This document shows, piece by piece, positions 22,651 through 31,327 of a DNA stretch of 43,259 nt. The notes beneath the pieces were generated by a model. It saw nothing but the letters and a program-made list of their open reading frames with translations, was not told the DNA's origin and made no database searches. Numbering within the stretch: the stretch's first letter is position 1; each line of letters begins with the position of its first letter. Position numbers and translations under genes: made by a program. This stretch comes from Desulfobulbaceae bacterium. GTDB lineage: Bacteria; Desulfobacterota; Desulfobulbia; Desulfobulbales; BM004. The stretch covers positions 1-43,259 of the forward strand of contig PKTW01000165.1 in the NCBI GenBank assembly GCA_002868955.1, given 5' to 3'.

Positions 22651-23553
22651 ATGGATTTTTTTCCCATTCACTTTACGGTTTCAGGCGTTGAAACCTCAAT
22701 TTTTATACCACCGCTTATTGCTTTTGTAATTTCCTTTTTTTCATCCATGGCAGGAATCACCTGTGCCTTTCTGATCCTTCCCTTCCAGATGAGTGCCCTG
22801 GGATTTGTCACTCCCTCGGTCAGTGCAACCAATTTTCTCTATAACGTGGTGGGCACACCAGGCGGCATTCTGCGTTATATGCGTGAAGGCAGGATGGTCT
22901 GGCCCCTGGCCTTGGCCATCACCATCGGAACCCTGCCTGGAGTTCTTGTTGGCTATTACATTCGGGTGCGCTATCTGCCGGATCCAAGATCCTTCAAGCT
23001 TTTTGTAGGGGTAATTCTGATGTATATCGGCATGAGAGTGGTAAAAAAAATCATCCGGACCGGAGGGGCATCTGCAACAGGAGAAAACGGGAATTTTACT
23101 GTCAGCAATGTCACGTACAGCCTGTCCAGAATGGGATTTGATTTTCAGGCACAGCGGGTGGAGTTTAGCCTGGCGGCAATAATAATCCTTTCCCTGGTTG
23201 TCGGGGTAATTGGAGGTATTTATGGCATTGGGGGTGGTGCTATAATAGCGCCATTCTGTGTTGCATTTTTGAATATACCTGTCCACACGGTTGCCGGTGC
23301 CGCGATGTTCGGCACCTTTGTCACTTCTATTGTAGGCGTTGCCGTATACAGTCTAATACCTTTTTATAATGGGCAAACGGCTCCACCTGACTGGTTTTTA
23401 GGGATACTGTTCGGGATCGGCGGACTTTTGGGCATGTACCTCGGCGCCACCTGCCAGAAATATGTGCCGGAAAGAATAATTCAGGCCATACTGGCGCTCA
23501 TTATCTTTGCTGTTTCGATCAACTATATTCTGCAGTTTTTTATTTACGCGTAG
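22651..23553 (+). CDS. TSUP family (TauE/SafE) anion transporter
   Basis: A 300-aa polytopic protein with the two repeated halves of the TauE/SafE fold: SSMAGITCAFLILPFQMSALGF (about 31-52) and GVIGGIYGIGGGAIIAPF (about 189-206), each with the glycine-rich membrane turn. Family members export sulfite, sulfoacetate, taurine-derived or other sulfur-containing anions. In a sulfate-reducer-like background, a sulfite or related anion is plausible, but this is inference. It reads divergently from the antiporter operon. The ribosome site is weak (GAAAAAAAG). Confidence 0.88.
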   Translation: MDFFPIHFTVSGVETSIFIPPLIAFVISFFSSMAGITCAFLILPFQMSALGFVTPSVSATNFLYNVVGTPGGILRYMREGRMVWPLALAITIGTLPGVLVGYYIRVRYLPDPRSFKLFVGVILMYIGMRVVKKIIRTGGASATGENGNFTVSNVTYSLSRMGFDFQAQRVEFSLAAIIILSLVVGVIGGIYGIGGGAIIAPFCVAFLNIPVHTVAGAAMFGTFVTSIVGVAVYSLIPFYNGQTAPPDWFLGILFGIGGLLGMYLGATCQKYVPERIIQAILALIIFAVSINYILQFFIYA

Positions 23554-23653
23554 TCATTCTGCAGGGACTTGCTCTTCATCATCAACGTAATAATGCGTTG
23601 GCGTCTAATGTGTCTGCCATGGTTTCTTCCTCACAAAATTATTGCAGGTTTGT

Positions 23654-24877
23654 TTAGCTGTCCTTAACCTGGCGACGGGAAGCAATTTTTTTATAGGCCT
23701 CGTTAATTGTTGAGGAAAGCTTGTCAATGTCTGTTGGTTTTTGCAGATAGGCAAAAGCTCCTAGATGCATGCAGGTCTCCTTGTCTGCTTCGGAGCCGTG
23801 TCCGGTAAGAATGATCACCTCAATATTGGGGTTGTTTTCTTTGGTTTGTTTCAGAACCGCGATGCCGTCGATTCCGGGCATCTTGAGATCAAGCACCATG
23901 ACGTCGGGCTGGTCGTCGCCTATTAAGTCAAGGGCTTCCTGGCCATTAAAGACTGCGTAGGGGCCTACATTACGAGTAACAAGCCTTTCTGACAAGGTCA
24001 GCACATATTCTCTTTCATCATCTACAAGAAGAACCTTTGGGGGCAGTTCAAACTCTTGGTCCCGATAGATTGATGCCGGGTACCCTTTTCCCCTTTGAAC
24101 CTCTACTCCTTGAACGCCATCAACCGACCCGGCAATATCAGTTAATTTTTCTGTCAGACGGGAGAAGCTGAAAGTGCTTTTATTTATCTTCAGGGTTACG
24201 TGGCCATTGCGTGTTTCAACCGCTACTTTCTGGCCTTTATCAAGAAGGGCAGCTTCGACCTTCGCAGTGAGGGCAAAATCCCCTACGGCCTGGATGGAGG
24301 CATCTGTCTCGAGAAGGGCTTGTTTGTAAAAATTTTCTTTGATAAGGGCAACCACCTTGTCAGCATTTTGTTTTTCTACTGGAATAACAAGGTCATAGAG
24401 AGAGGAGTCAAATGCTTCTTTCCGGTATAGGAAATCTGTCCAGTCGTAGGCTTTTTGGTCCTCTGCTATCATGAGATTGCCGGCATCTTTTTTTGTAATG
24501 CCTTCGGCCACTGCCTGCTGGGCCCTGTTTTCCCTGCTATCAATGATCAGCACTTTTAAAACATGAGTTATATCATGGGGTATAAGCAGAGAAGTAAAGC
24601 CGCAATACAAATAATTTTTCTTATGACTCAGCCTTTCTGCCATGACAGACCTGAGATGATTCGCATTGTGTTCCCGTTCGAGGGTGTAAGCATTAAAAAC
24701 AGATGTTTTGCTGTAAAGGCACTGTTCCAGTTTGATTTTTGAAGAAAGCTTTTTGTCGCAGACGTCGTTGATGATATCTTCATCGTTGATAATTGACAGG
24801 TCGAGCACGGTGGCCAGTTTTACCTTTATTGCATCTTCGTTAGTAAATTTGCTGCAGAATAGGGCGATGGAAGGCAT
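23654..24877 (-). CDS. cytidylate-kinase-like / BON / receiver three-domain protein
   Basis: A 407-aa soluble protein in three parts. Residues about 1-190 resemble the cytidylate kinase-like family (IALFCSKFTNEDAIKVKLA, then EREHNAN, ITHVLKVLIIDSRENRAQQAV, KAYDWTDFLYRKEAFDSSLYDLVI). The phosphate-binding glycine loop is missing, so it is probably not an active kinase. Residues about 195-270 look like a BON domain (VGDFALTAKVEAALL, then VDGVQGVEV). Residues about 285-400 are a receiver domain with LVDDE, phospho-acceptor Asp330 in VLDLKMPGIDG, LTGHGS and LQKPTD. AAGGAG precedes the start. It is divergent from sulP across a 505-bp gap. A switch controlled by phosphorylation is likely; the target is unknown. 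Confidence 0.78.
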   Translation of the reverse strand: MPSIALFCSKFTNEDAIKVKLATVLDLSIINDEDIINDVCDKKLSSKIKLEQCLYSKTSVFNAYTLEREHNANHLRSVMAERLSHKKNYLYCGFTSLLIPHDITHVLKVLIIDSRENRAQQAVAEGITKKDAGNLMIAEDQKAYDWTDFLYRKEAFDSSLYDLVIPVEKQNADKVVALIKENFYKQALLETDASIQAVGDFALTAKVEAALLDKGQKVAVETRNGHVTLKINKSTFSFSRLTEKLTDIAGSVDGVQGVEVQRGKGYPASIYRDQEFELPPKVLLVDDEREYVLTLSERLVTRNVGPYAVFNGQEALDLIGDDQPDVMVLDLKMPGIDGIAVLKQTKENNPNIEVIILTGHGSEADKETCMHLGAFAYLQKPTDIDKLSSTINEAYKKIASRRQVKDS

Positions 24878-25382
24878 TGTGAGACTCCTTTTAGTGAATA
24901 TTTATAACAAAATTCACAACGGAATGATTTATTTAAATTAAACGTTTTGCTAAAGTGCTCAATTTTTCAGTTGCTGAGTTGTTGAAAAGTTAGTCGAATT
25001 TACAATTCCCGTCAATGCAAAGTGGCGTGATTTACCTGCAAATTTTTTCGGTAGAGCCATAAGCTTGCCTGCTCAGGTCGCTTGTTTTCCGTCGGTTAAC
25101 TCGTATGGGTTTATGCCGGTCCCGTTAAGTGGTCGAGACTCTCCCAACCCTAATGAGCTCCAAGTATTCTCGAAATTCTGTCAAGCTGATGTTGACCTAA
25201 AAGGCAGAAGTCTAAGAAATATTATTTTTTTGTAGCAGAGAGAAGTAAAAGCATGTTTAAATGAATGTTTATTCATTTAAGATAAGCATGATTTATCTTC
25301 ATGCAAACCAGTTTTATGTTGCAACGCTTTCACTAATAAAAATTGCAAATTGTATTAAAAAATACCGTCAGGAGATTCAAAA
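24878..25382. promoter_or_regulatory. 505-bp divergent control region upstream of sulP
   Basis: No gene is evident. It contains a perfect 10-bp inverted repeat (TTAAATGAAT 25257-25266, GTTT, ATTCATTTAA 25271-25280) and directly after it the weaker GATAA...TTATC (25281-25297). These lie about 100-125 bp before the sulP start and resemble transcription-factor operators. The ribosome site AGGAG sits at 25369-25373. Confidence 0.5.
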
Positions 25383-27545
25383 ATGATTTTCAAGATTTTC
25401 CCTTTTCTTGAGTGGTTCAAAGGGTACGGGGTCGGCAAGTTCAAGGTCGACTTTTTGGCCGGTTTGACCGTCGCACTGGTACTCATCCCTCAATCAATGG
25501 CATATGCACAGCTTGCCGGTCTGCCCGCCTATTACGGTCTTTACGCAGCATTTCTGCCACCCATGATTGCCTCGCTGTTCGGCTCCAGCCGGCAGTTGGC
25601 TACCGGCCCGGTGGCGGTAGTATCGTTAATGTCAGCCGCCTCCCTGGAGCCGCTGGCAACAGCCGGTTCCCCTGAATTTATCGCCTATTCCATTGTCCTG
25701 GCCATGGTAGTTGGCATTTTTCAGTTTTCCCTTGGTGTTCTGCGCTTAGGGCTGGTGGTGAATTTTCTTTCCCATCCTGTGGTCAACGGCTTTACCAATG
25801 CGGCGGCAATCATTATCGCCTCCTCCCAGTTTTCCAAATTTTTCGGAGTCTATGTAGATAAGGCCCCGCATCATTATGAAACCATGGTGCGAGTGGCCCA
25901 GGCAGCCATGGATTACACGCACGTCCCCACTCTCCTTTATGGTATCGCTGCGGTGGTCATCATGGTGGTCCTCAAAAAGATAAATCCCCGCATTCCCAAT
26001 GTTCTGGTGGCTGTTGCCATAACAACAGTGATTTCCTTTTTTAGCGGCTATAACAACGATGCCTATATCGATGTCTCAGCTATTAATCAAAATGGCATCA
26101 GCGACAAAATTACCGAGTTTAACCATGCTGTCAACGAAATCAATACATTGGGTGATGAGCGGGCTGCAACCGGTATCCAGATAGACGAGGAGCTCAAGAA
26201 AGAGAGCGGACACGGTACTTCAAAGTCTATTGCGCTCATCAGACTTGAAAGTAAAAGGGATATCCTTACCTCGCGCATGGATGAAGCCAAAAACCATGCC
26301 CATTTGATCCGCAAAGATCTTCGTCATATGAAGTTTGAGGCGGTAAAAAATGGTGACAATTTTACTTTTTATCCTAAAGATGCCATACCTGCCGGCATAA
26401 AAACCGATGGTGGCACCTGGCGTATTAAAGTACAGAATACCACCCTTGATTCCACCAATCTGAAACTCATGGGCGGTGGCGACGTGGTCGGCAAGATTCC
26501 TGAAGGGTTGCCGACCTTTACAGTCCCGCAGTTGACTATAAAATCATTTTTAAAATTGTTTCCCACGGCGATTATTATATCTCTGCTTGGCTTCATGGAA
26601 GCAATTGCCATTGCCAAGGCCATGGCCGCCAAAACCGGCCAGAAATTGGATCCGAACCAGGAACTCATCGGTCAGGGCCTGGCAAATATATGCGGTTCCA
26701 TAGGATCAAGTTACGCGATTTCCGGTTCATTCTCCCGTTCTGCAGTCAACCTGCAGGCTGGAGCTATTTCCGGCATTTCTTCGGTGGTTACATCCTTGAT
26801 GGTGGTCATCACCCTGTTGTTTTTTACACCTCTCCTCTATCATCTTCCCCAGGCAGTACTGGCTGCAGTAATTATGATGGCGGTTATCGGCCTGGTGAAC
26901 ACCAAGGGTTTTGTCCATGCCTGGAAGGCCCAGTGGTATGACGGTGCTATTTCCATATTCAGTTTTCTGGTTACTCTGTACTTTGCCCCGCATCTTGATA
27001 AAGGCATCATGGTGGGTGTGGCGCTGTCCATGGCGGTTTTCCTCTACAAATCCATGCGTCCGGTCGTCGCCAGTCTTTCCTTGGGCGAAGATAAAGTCCT
27101 CAAAAGTGCAGAGCATTTCCGCCTGAAAGGTTGTCGTCACATTTCTGTTGTTCGATTTGACGGCGCCCTGTTCTTTGCCAATGCCAGCTATCTTGACGAG
27201 CAGGTGGCCAAGTTCCGGACCGAGCAACCTGATCTCCGTTATATCCTCCTTGATGCCAAGGGGATTAATGACATGGATGCATCTGGCGAGGAGGCTTTGG
27301 CTCTATTGGTTGATCGGGTTCGAAGCGCCAATTTAGGTTTTGCGATGTGCGGCATTAAAGGTCAGGTCATGGCTGTTATGGAACGTACCCACCTGCTGGA
27401 TAAGATCGGCAAGGAAAACATCTATGCCGGTACAGAAGAAGCAGTTGCCAAGATTGTTGAGAAGGTTCATGAAAATACAGACTTGCCCCAGGAGGGCTGC
27501 AAGAACTGTCCGTTGACAAGACATATTCCGGTTTCGGCAAGTTGA
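25383..27545 (+). CDS. SulP family inorganic anion transporter with STAS domain
   Basis: This 720-aa protein begins with the SulP signature (FLAGLTVALVLIPQSMAYAQLAGLPAYYGLYAAF, about 25-58). SFSRSAVNLQAGA follows near residue 450, with about 12 membrane segments. The cytoplasmic STAS domain covers about 580-700 with DAKGINDMDASGEEAL (Ser about 633). Such carriers move sulfate, bicarbonate or related anions; sulfate is plausible here but unproved. Unusual: residues about 228-372 are a hydrophilic, charged insertion (DELKK-like heptads, then a beta-rich part) where most SulP proteins go directly into IPEGLPTF. It also ends in a Cys-containing tail (CKNCPLT). Neighbours are the receiver protein and a tandem stress protein. 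Confidence 0.93.
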   Translation: MIFKIFPFLEWFKGYGVGKFKVDFLAGLTVALVLIPQSMAYAQLAGLPAYYGLYAAFLPPMIASLFGSSRQLATGPVAVVSLMSAASLEPLATAGSPEFIAYSIVLAMVVGIFQFSLGVLRLGLVVNFLSHPVVNGFTNAAAIIIASSQFSKFFGVYVDKAPHHYETMVRVAQAAMDYTHVPTLLYGIAAVVIMVVLKKINPRIPNVLVAVAITTVISFFSGYNNDAYIDVSAINQNGISDKITEFNHAVNEINTLGDERAATGIQIDEELKKESGHGTSKSIALIRLESKRDILTSRMDEAKNHAHLIRKDLRHMKFEAVKNGDNFTFYPKDAIPAGIKTDGGTWRIKVQNTTLDSTNLKLMGGGDVVGKIPEGLPTFTVPQLTIKSFLKLFPTAIIISLLGFMEAIAIAKAMAAKTGQKLDPNQELIGQGLANICGSIGSSYAISGSFSRSAVNLQAGAISGISSVVTSLMVVITLLFFTPLLYHLPQAVLAAVIMMAVIGLVNTKGFVHAWKAQWYDGAISIFSFLVTLYFAPHLDKGIMVGVALSMAVFLYKSMRPVVASLSLGEDKVLKSAEHFRLKGCRHISVVRFDGALFFANASYLDEQVAKFRTEQPDLRYILLDAKGINDMDASGEEALALLVDRVRSANLGFAMCGIKGQVMAVMERTHLLDKIGKENIYAGTEEAVAKIVEKVHENTDLPQEGCKNCPLTRHIPVSAS

Positions 27546-28019
27546 TGAATAATATTTATGCAATCTATGAAAATGGAGAACAAGACAACTGTCCAGTTCT
27601 CCATTTTCAGGCGCATTATAAGCAAGCCAAGCGCTTAACAATTGCTTTAACCTCCCCGCAGTATGCTGCGCACTGATTGTGTTCAGCTTAACAACTCCGT
27701 TGAATATTGTGGGCCGGACCATGGTTTCAATCTTTACTGAACGAACGGTTCGAATTTATTGACCAGGATTCAGCAACTCTTTGATGCCTATCTCCGCATC
27801 CGGGCGCTTTCTTGCTTTCCGCCCCAGGAAGACACCGGATATTTCATACTCGGGATAAAAGGCATGACGTAAGTTCTGCGCAAAGAAAACAGAAGATGGT
27901 GGGGATAACGCTGACTGAAAATCAAAATACAGGTGGCATATTTCAGGTAGCCTGCATATTTTATGGCAAAGGGATCAATACGCGCTCACTAATAAAAAAA
28001 CGTATATCGAGGACACCAC
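27546..28019. other. 474-bp gap between sulP and the stress protein gene
   Basis: No convincing gene. It begins with the hairpin at 27568-27609 and contains the small palindrome CGAACGGTTCG (near 27743-27755). Frames of about 70 and 130 codons on either strand have no ribosome sites or recognisable composition. GAGGACACC (28009-28017) is the ribosome site for the stress protein. Confidence 0.5.
27568..27609 (+). terminator. hairpin terminator after sulP
   Basis: A perfect 14-bp stem (27568-27581 with 27596-27609) and 14-nt loop, 20 bp after the sulP stop. The TTTT lies within the stem rather than after it, so it may act mainly as a 3'-end stabiliser or a weak terminator. Confidence 0.6.
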
Positions 28020-28907
28020 ATGGCTAAATATAAAAAAATACTGGTAGCATACGATGGGTCGGAATCAGCTAAGAATGCTCTGGCTGTTTCCGTCGAGCTG
28101 GCCAAACAGGACAACAGCTGGATCAAAGTTTTGGATGTTGTGACGCCATATAATGGAGAAGCAACATTAACAGATGGAAGTAATATCAAGAAAACCTCCG
28201 TAGATTCTGCCGAGGAACTCTTTGCTGGGGCTCGTGCAATTGCTGATAAAGAAGGTATCCAAATCTTGACTGCTCTTGCCCAGGGGGAACCCTTTCAGCA
28301 GATATTAGCCATAGCGGAAGATGAAGATTGCGACCTGATTGTCATGGGGCGCCAAGGGATCAGCCATTTTGAGCGAGAGTTGATGGGCAGCGTTACGGCA
28401 CGAGTTATCGGTCATACAACCAGAAATGTTCTGGTCGTCCCTGAAAATTACACGTGGAACGGCAAATGGGAGTCCATTTTATTGGCTATGGACGGATCGC
28501 CGAACTGCGCTACTGCTAATGATGTGGCCTTAGAGGTTGCCGGGCAGCGCTCAGTCAGAATTGCTGCGCTTACAGTAATTAAAACTAATATCAGCAATGA
28601 GTCTGCAGCTTTTTCCCAGGCTGCCACCAGGAAAATCGAGATGAAGGCGAAGAGTATTGTTAATGAGTTGAAAGAACGAGCGGCAGTCATGAGTATTGAC
28701 GCAGTGGCACTCGTCAAGCATGGTGAACCCCATCAGGAAATTATCGCATTAGCCGCTGAACTTGGAGTGGCCTTTATTGTTATGTGCACTCATGGAAAGA
28801 CCGGAATCAAGCGGCTCCTCATGGGCAGCGTGACCCAGAGAACTATCGGCCACGCTGACTGCCCGGTTCTAGTGGTGCCCAACCGGGATAGCTGTGAAAT
28901 GAAGTGA
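28020..28907 (+). CDS. tandem universal stress protein (two UspA domains)
   Basis: A 295-aa soluble protein made of two UspA domains, about 1-142 and 148-290. Each has the N-terminal strand followed by the acidic start of the nucleotide site (ILVAYDGSESA; ILLAMDGSPNC) and the C-terminal ATP-binding motif G-2x-G-9x-G-S/T. The motif reads GRQGISHFERELMGSVT in domain 1 and HGKTGIKRLLMGSVT in domain 2. Both sites look intact, so ATP-binding type Usp is likely. It follows sulP on the same strand, and such pairs often occur where Usp domains regulate anion carriers; this is inference. A clear terminator follows. Confidence 0.92.
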   Translation: MAKYKKILVAYDGSESAKNALAVSVELAKQDNSWIKVLDVVTPYNGEATLTDGSNIKKTSVDSAEELFAGARAIADKEGIQILTALAQGEPFQQILAIAEDEDCDLIVMGRQGISHFERELMGSVTARVIGHTTRNVLVVPENYTWNGKWESILLAMDGSPNCATANDVALEVAGQRSVRIAALTVIKTNISNESAAFSQAATRKIEMKAKSIVNELKERAAVMSIDAVALVKHGEPHQEIIALAAELGVAFIVMCTHGKTGIKRLLMGSVTQRTIGHADCPVLVVPNRDSCEMK

Positions 28908-28939
28908 AGACATTTTAATTAAAGTCAGTTAAGTACGTG

Positions 28940-28977
28940 AAAAGGGCTGTCTAAAAAGTTAGGCCGCCCTTTTTTTT
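28940..28977 (+). terminator. intrinsic terminator after the stress protein gene
   Basis: AAAAGGGC (28940-28947) pairs with GCCCTTTT (28966-28973), and the T-run continues to 28977. Placed 33 bp after the stop codon. Confidence 0.85.
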
Positions 28978-29019
28978 GCATTACTGCTGTCTCTACCGGG
29001 TATGTTGATTTAAGTTACC

Positions 29020-29077
29020 ATGATATCGGCTATCGGCCTGGTTAATATCAAGGGATTTTCTCATGCCGGAAAGACCC
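29020..29077 (+). pseudogene. decayed fragment of a SulP transporter gene
   Basis: 58 bases match sulP 26874-26931 at 45 positions without gaps. In frame they encode MISAIGLVNIKGFSHAGK, against MMAVIGLVNTKGFVHAWK in the intact protein. There is no ribosome site or continuing domain. It is best explained as the last recognisable piece of a second, lost SulP copy, or of a duplication. Confidence 0.65.
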
Positions 29078-29107
29078 TTGGGAAGGGCAGCTCTATTTAC
29101 ATATTTG

Positions 29108-29578
29108 TCAACTGTTGAAAGGAATTGAAGAGTGATGCAGGTTGATCTTTAATTTGCCGTCCGACCCTTTAAGGTATCCAAAGGTGTATTCAACCTTTAC
29201 TTCGGTGCCGTCAAGCTGGGTGAAAAAGTAATTGCCCATGGCCACCGCGTAATCTCCGTGGATATAAATCGCGTTATTCTCAAAAAGGACTTTTGTCCAG
29301 GGGTGGATGGCAAAGCCGTGATCTTCCTTGTAATTGTCGTTGCCTCCTACAAAGTACGAGAGTGCCGCCTCTCGCGTCGGGCGAAATTGGGTGTTAGCTG
29401 CCTTGGTTGGCTTGAAAAGCACAGTCCCGGCCTCAAAAGCGTATAGAGTGTCAATATGATTTGCTGCAGCTTTTACGAAGTCGCCTTTATCGGTAAATGC
29501 TTTACCGATGGCCACGATGCCCTCTCCCCAAATTTTCTGTGCATCGGCTATTTCATCAGCAGTGATAGTGTTTCCCAT
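29108..29578 (-). CDS. SnoaL/NTF2-like fold protein
   Basis: A 156-aa soluble protein with the layout of SnoaL-like NTF2-fold proteins. A helical N-terminus (ADEIADAQKIWGEGIVAIGKAF) comes first, then a beta sheet with FRPTREAALSYFVGG (about 66-80). Next are AIHPWTKVLFENNAIYIHGDYAVAMGNYFF (about 90-119) and a C-terminal strand KLKINLHHSSIPF. AAGGAG is well placed before the start. The fold serves many roles (isomerases, dehydratases, binding), and no catalytic set is obvious. It is convergent with the stress gene and divergent from the repair fusion. Confidence 0.75.
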   Translation of the reverse strand: MGNTITADEIADAQKIWGEGIVAIGKAFTDKGDFVKAAANHIDTLYAFEAGTVLFKPTKAANTQFRPTREAALSYFVGGNDNYKEDHGFAIHPWTKVLFENNAIYIHGDYAVAMGNYFFTQLDGTEVKVEYTFGYLKGSDGKLKINLHHSSIPFNS

Positions 29579-29757
29579 TGTTGTATCTCCTTATATGGTT
29601 TTTTTATTTATTTATGTATAGATGGTTTGAGAGGCTTAGGTAACATAGTTTAGTTACTGAAGACAAGCGGTAAAACATTGAATTATTGCCGAACAAACTT
29701 GTCACCTGATCTTATACATTAATAATGTAAGCGGTTACATGAAGCTGAGGATAAATA

Positions 29758-31203
29758 ATGTCCATTGATATCAATCATTTTATTACTACCCTTGCACGGG
29801 AAGTAGAGAAATATCAGGTTCCCGTTGTAGACCTCATTGCTGTCCAGACCAGGGATCCTTTCAAGGTTCTGGTGGCGACCATTCTTTCGGCCCGCACCAA
29901 GGACGAAACAACGGCAAAGGCCGCTTCCAGGTTATTTAAAAAAGTAACCGATCTGGACAGCCTGGCAAGCCTTGATGAGGCAACTATTGCCAAGCTCATT
30001 TACCCGGTTGGTTTTTATAAGAATAAGGCAAAATATCTCAAGAAACTGCCGGCTGCACTTGATCGGTTTGGCTCCAGGATTCCGGAGACAGTTGAGGAAC
30101 TTGTCACGCTGCCCGGTGTTGGCAGAAAAACAGCGAACCTGGTGGTGGCAGTTGCCTTTAACAGGCCTGCCATCTGCGTCGACACCCATGTCCACCGGAT
30201 CATGAATATCTGGGGCTATGTGGAGACAAAGTCCCCGCTTGAAACTGAAATGAACCTGCGCCGGAAACTGCCGGAAAAATATTGGATCAAGATCAATTCC
30301 ATACTTGTTGCCTTTGGCCAGGCAACCTGCAAGCCGGTGCGGCCCCACTGCGACCGGTGTGTTATTGAAAAATATTGTCCTAAAATCGGTGTGACCCCAC
30401 GCAAATTACCTTCGGCAAAGAAAAAAACGAAGAAAAACGGCGTCAATAAATTTATATCATGGAATGTGAATGGTTTACGTGCCATTGAAAAAAAGGGTTT
30501 TGTCGACATCATGCATGAACTGGATGCGGAGGCAGTTTGTCTGCAGGAAATAAAAGCAATGCCTGAGCAGTTGCCGAAGAGCCTTGCGCACATTAAAGGA
30601 TATAAAGCATACTGGCACCCGGCCAAACGAAAAGGCTATGCAGGAGTGTGCACCTATACAAAAAAAGAGCCGCTGAATGTGATTTACGGGATGGATATTG
30701 TTGAACATGACCAGGAAGGCAGGGTGCTGACCCTGGAGTTTGATAGTTATTTCCTGGTTAATGCCTATTTCCCCAATGCCCAGCCGGGACTGGTAAGGCT
30801 TGATTACAAGCTTGCCTTTAATCGCGATATCCATAATTTCGTCGACCGGCTGGCTGCACAGAAGACGGTTGTCATCTGCGGTGACTTCAACGTTGCCCAT
30901 AAGCCTATAGACCTGGCAAATCCCAAACAGAATGAGAAAAATCCTGGCTATTCTCTACCGGAAAGGCAGTGGATGGATACCTTTATCACCGCCGGATATA
31001 TTGACACCTTCAGAAAATTCAACCAGGAGCCGGAACAATATACCTGGTGGAGTTACCGCTTCAATGCCAGGGCAAAGAACATCGGTTGGAGAATTGATTA
31101 CTTCTGCGTAGACCCCGCCAGTGAAACCAGGATAAAAAATGCAGGGATTCTGGATAACATTCTTGGATCAGACCATTGCCCGGTCAGTTTGGATTTTGTA
31201 TAG
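29758..31203 (+). CDS. fused endonuclease III and exonuclease III (base-excision repair)
   Basis: One 481-aa polypeptide joins two repair enzymes. Residues about 1-215 are endonuclease III: the helix-hairpin-helix LPGVGRKTANLVV (118-130, catalytic Lys124), Asp142 in DTHVHR, and a 4Fe-4S motif spaced Cys-6-Cys-2-Cys-5-Cys (CKPVRPHCDRC, then EKYC). A basic linker (SAKKKTKKNG) leads to exonuclease III from about 231: ISWNVNGLRA, VCLQEIK, ICGDFNVAH, RIDYF and GSDHCPV, all catalytic or metal-binding motifs. The enzyme could remove oxidised pyrimidines, cleave the abasic site and trim the 3' end in one pass. GAGGA precedes the start. No frameshift is needed; the fusion is in frame. Confidence 0.95.
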   Translation: MSIDINHFITTLAREVEKYQVPVVDLIAVQTRDPFKVLVATILSARTKDETTAKAASRLFKKVTDLDSLASLDEATIAKLIYPVGFYKNKAKYLKKLPAALDRFGSRIPETVEELVTLPGVGRKTANLVVAVAFNRPAICVDTHVHRIMNIWGYVETKSPLETEMNLRRKLPEKYWIKINSILVAFGQATCKPVRPHCDRCVIEKYCPKIGVTPRKLPSAKKKTKKNGVNKFISWNVNGLRAIEKKGFVDIMHELDAEAVCLQEIKAMPEQLPKSLAHIKGYKAYWHPAKRKGYAGVCTYTKKEPLNVIYGMDIVEHDQEGRVLTLEFDSYFLVNAYFPNAQPGLVRLDYKLAFNRDIHNFVDRLAAQKTVVICGDFNVAHKPIDLANPKQNEKNPGYSLPERQWMDTFITAGYIDTFRKFNQEPEQYTWWSYRFNARAKNIGWRIDYFCVDPASETRIKNAGILDNILGSDHCPVSLDFV

Positions 31204-31327
31204 CCCACAAAAAATTTAAGGCAGTAGGAAGTTCGCAGACTGCGGAAGGCAGCAAAAAACTCTAAGGCTGAGAGCTTTGCCAGGTATCGTCTCAAATCGT
31301 ACGACGTCGATGCTGAACGCCCATTTT

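Noticed and set aside
27333-28027. Frames of 129 codons (minus) and 71 codons (plus) around the sulP/usp gap
   Set aside because: The minus frame is partly a shadow of sulP; neither has a start signal or family features.
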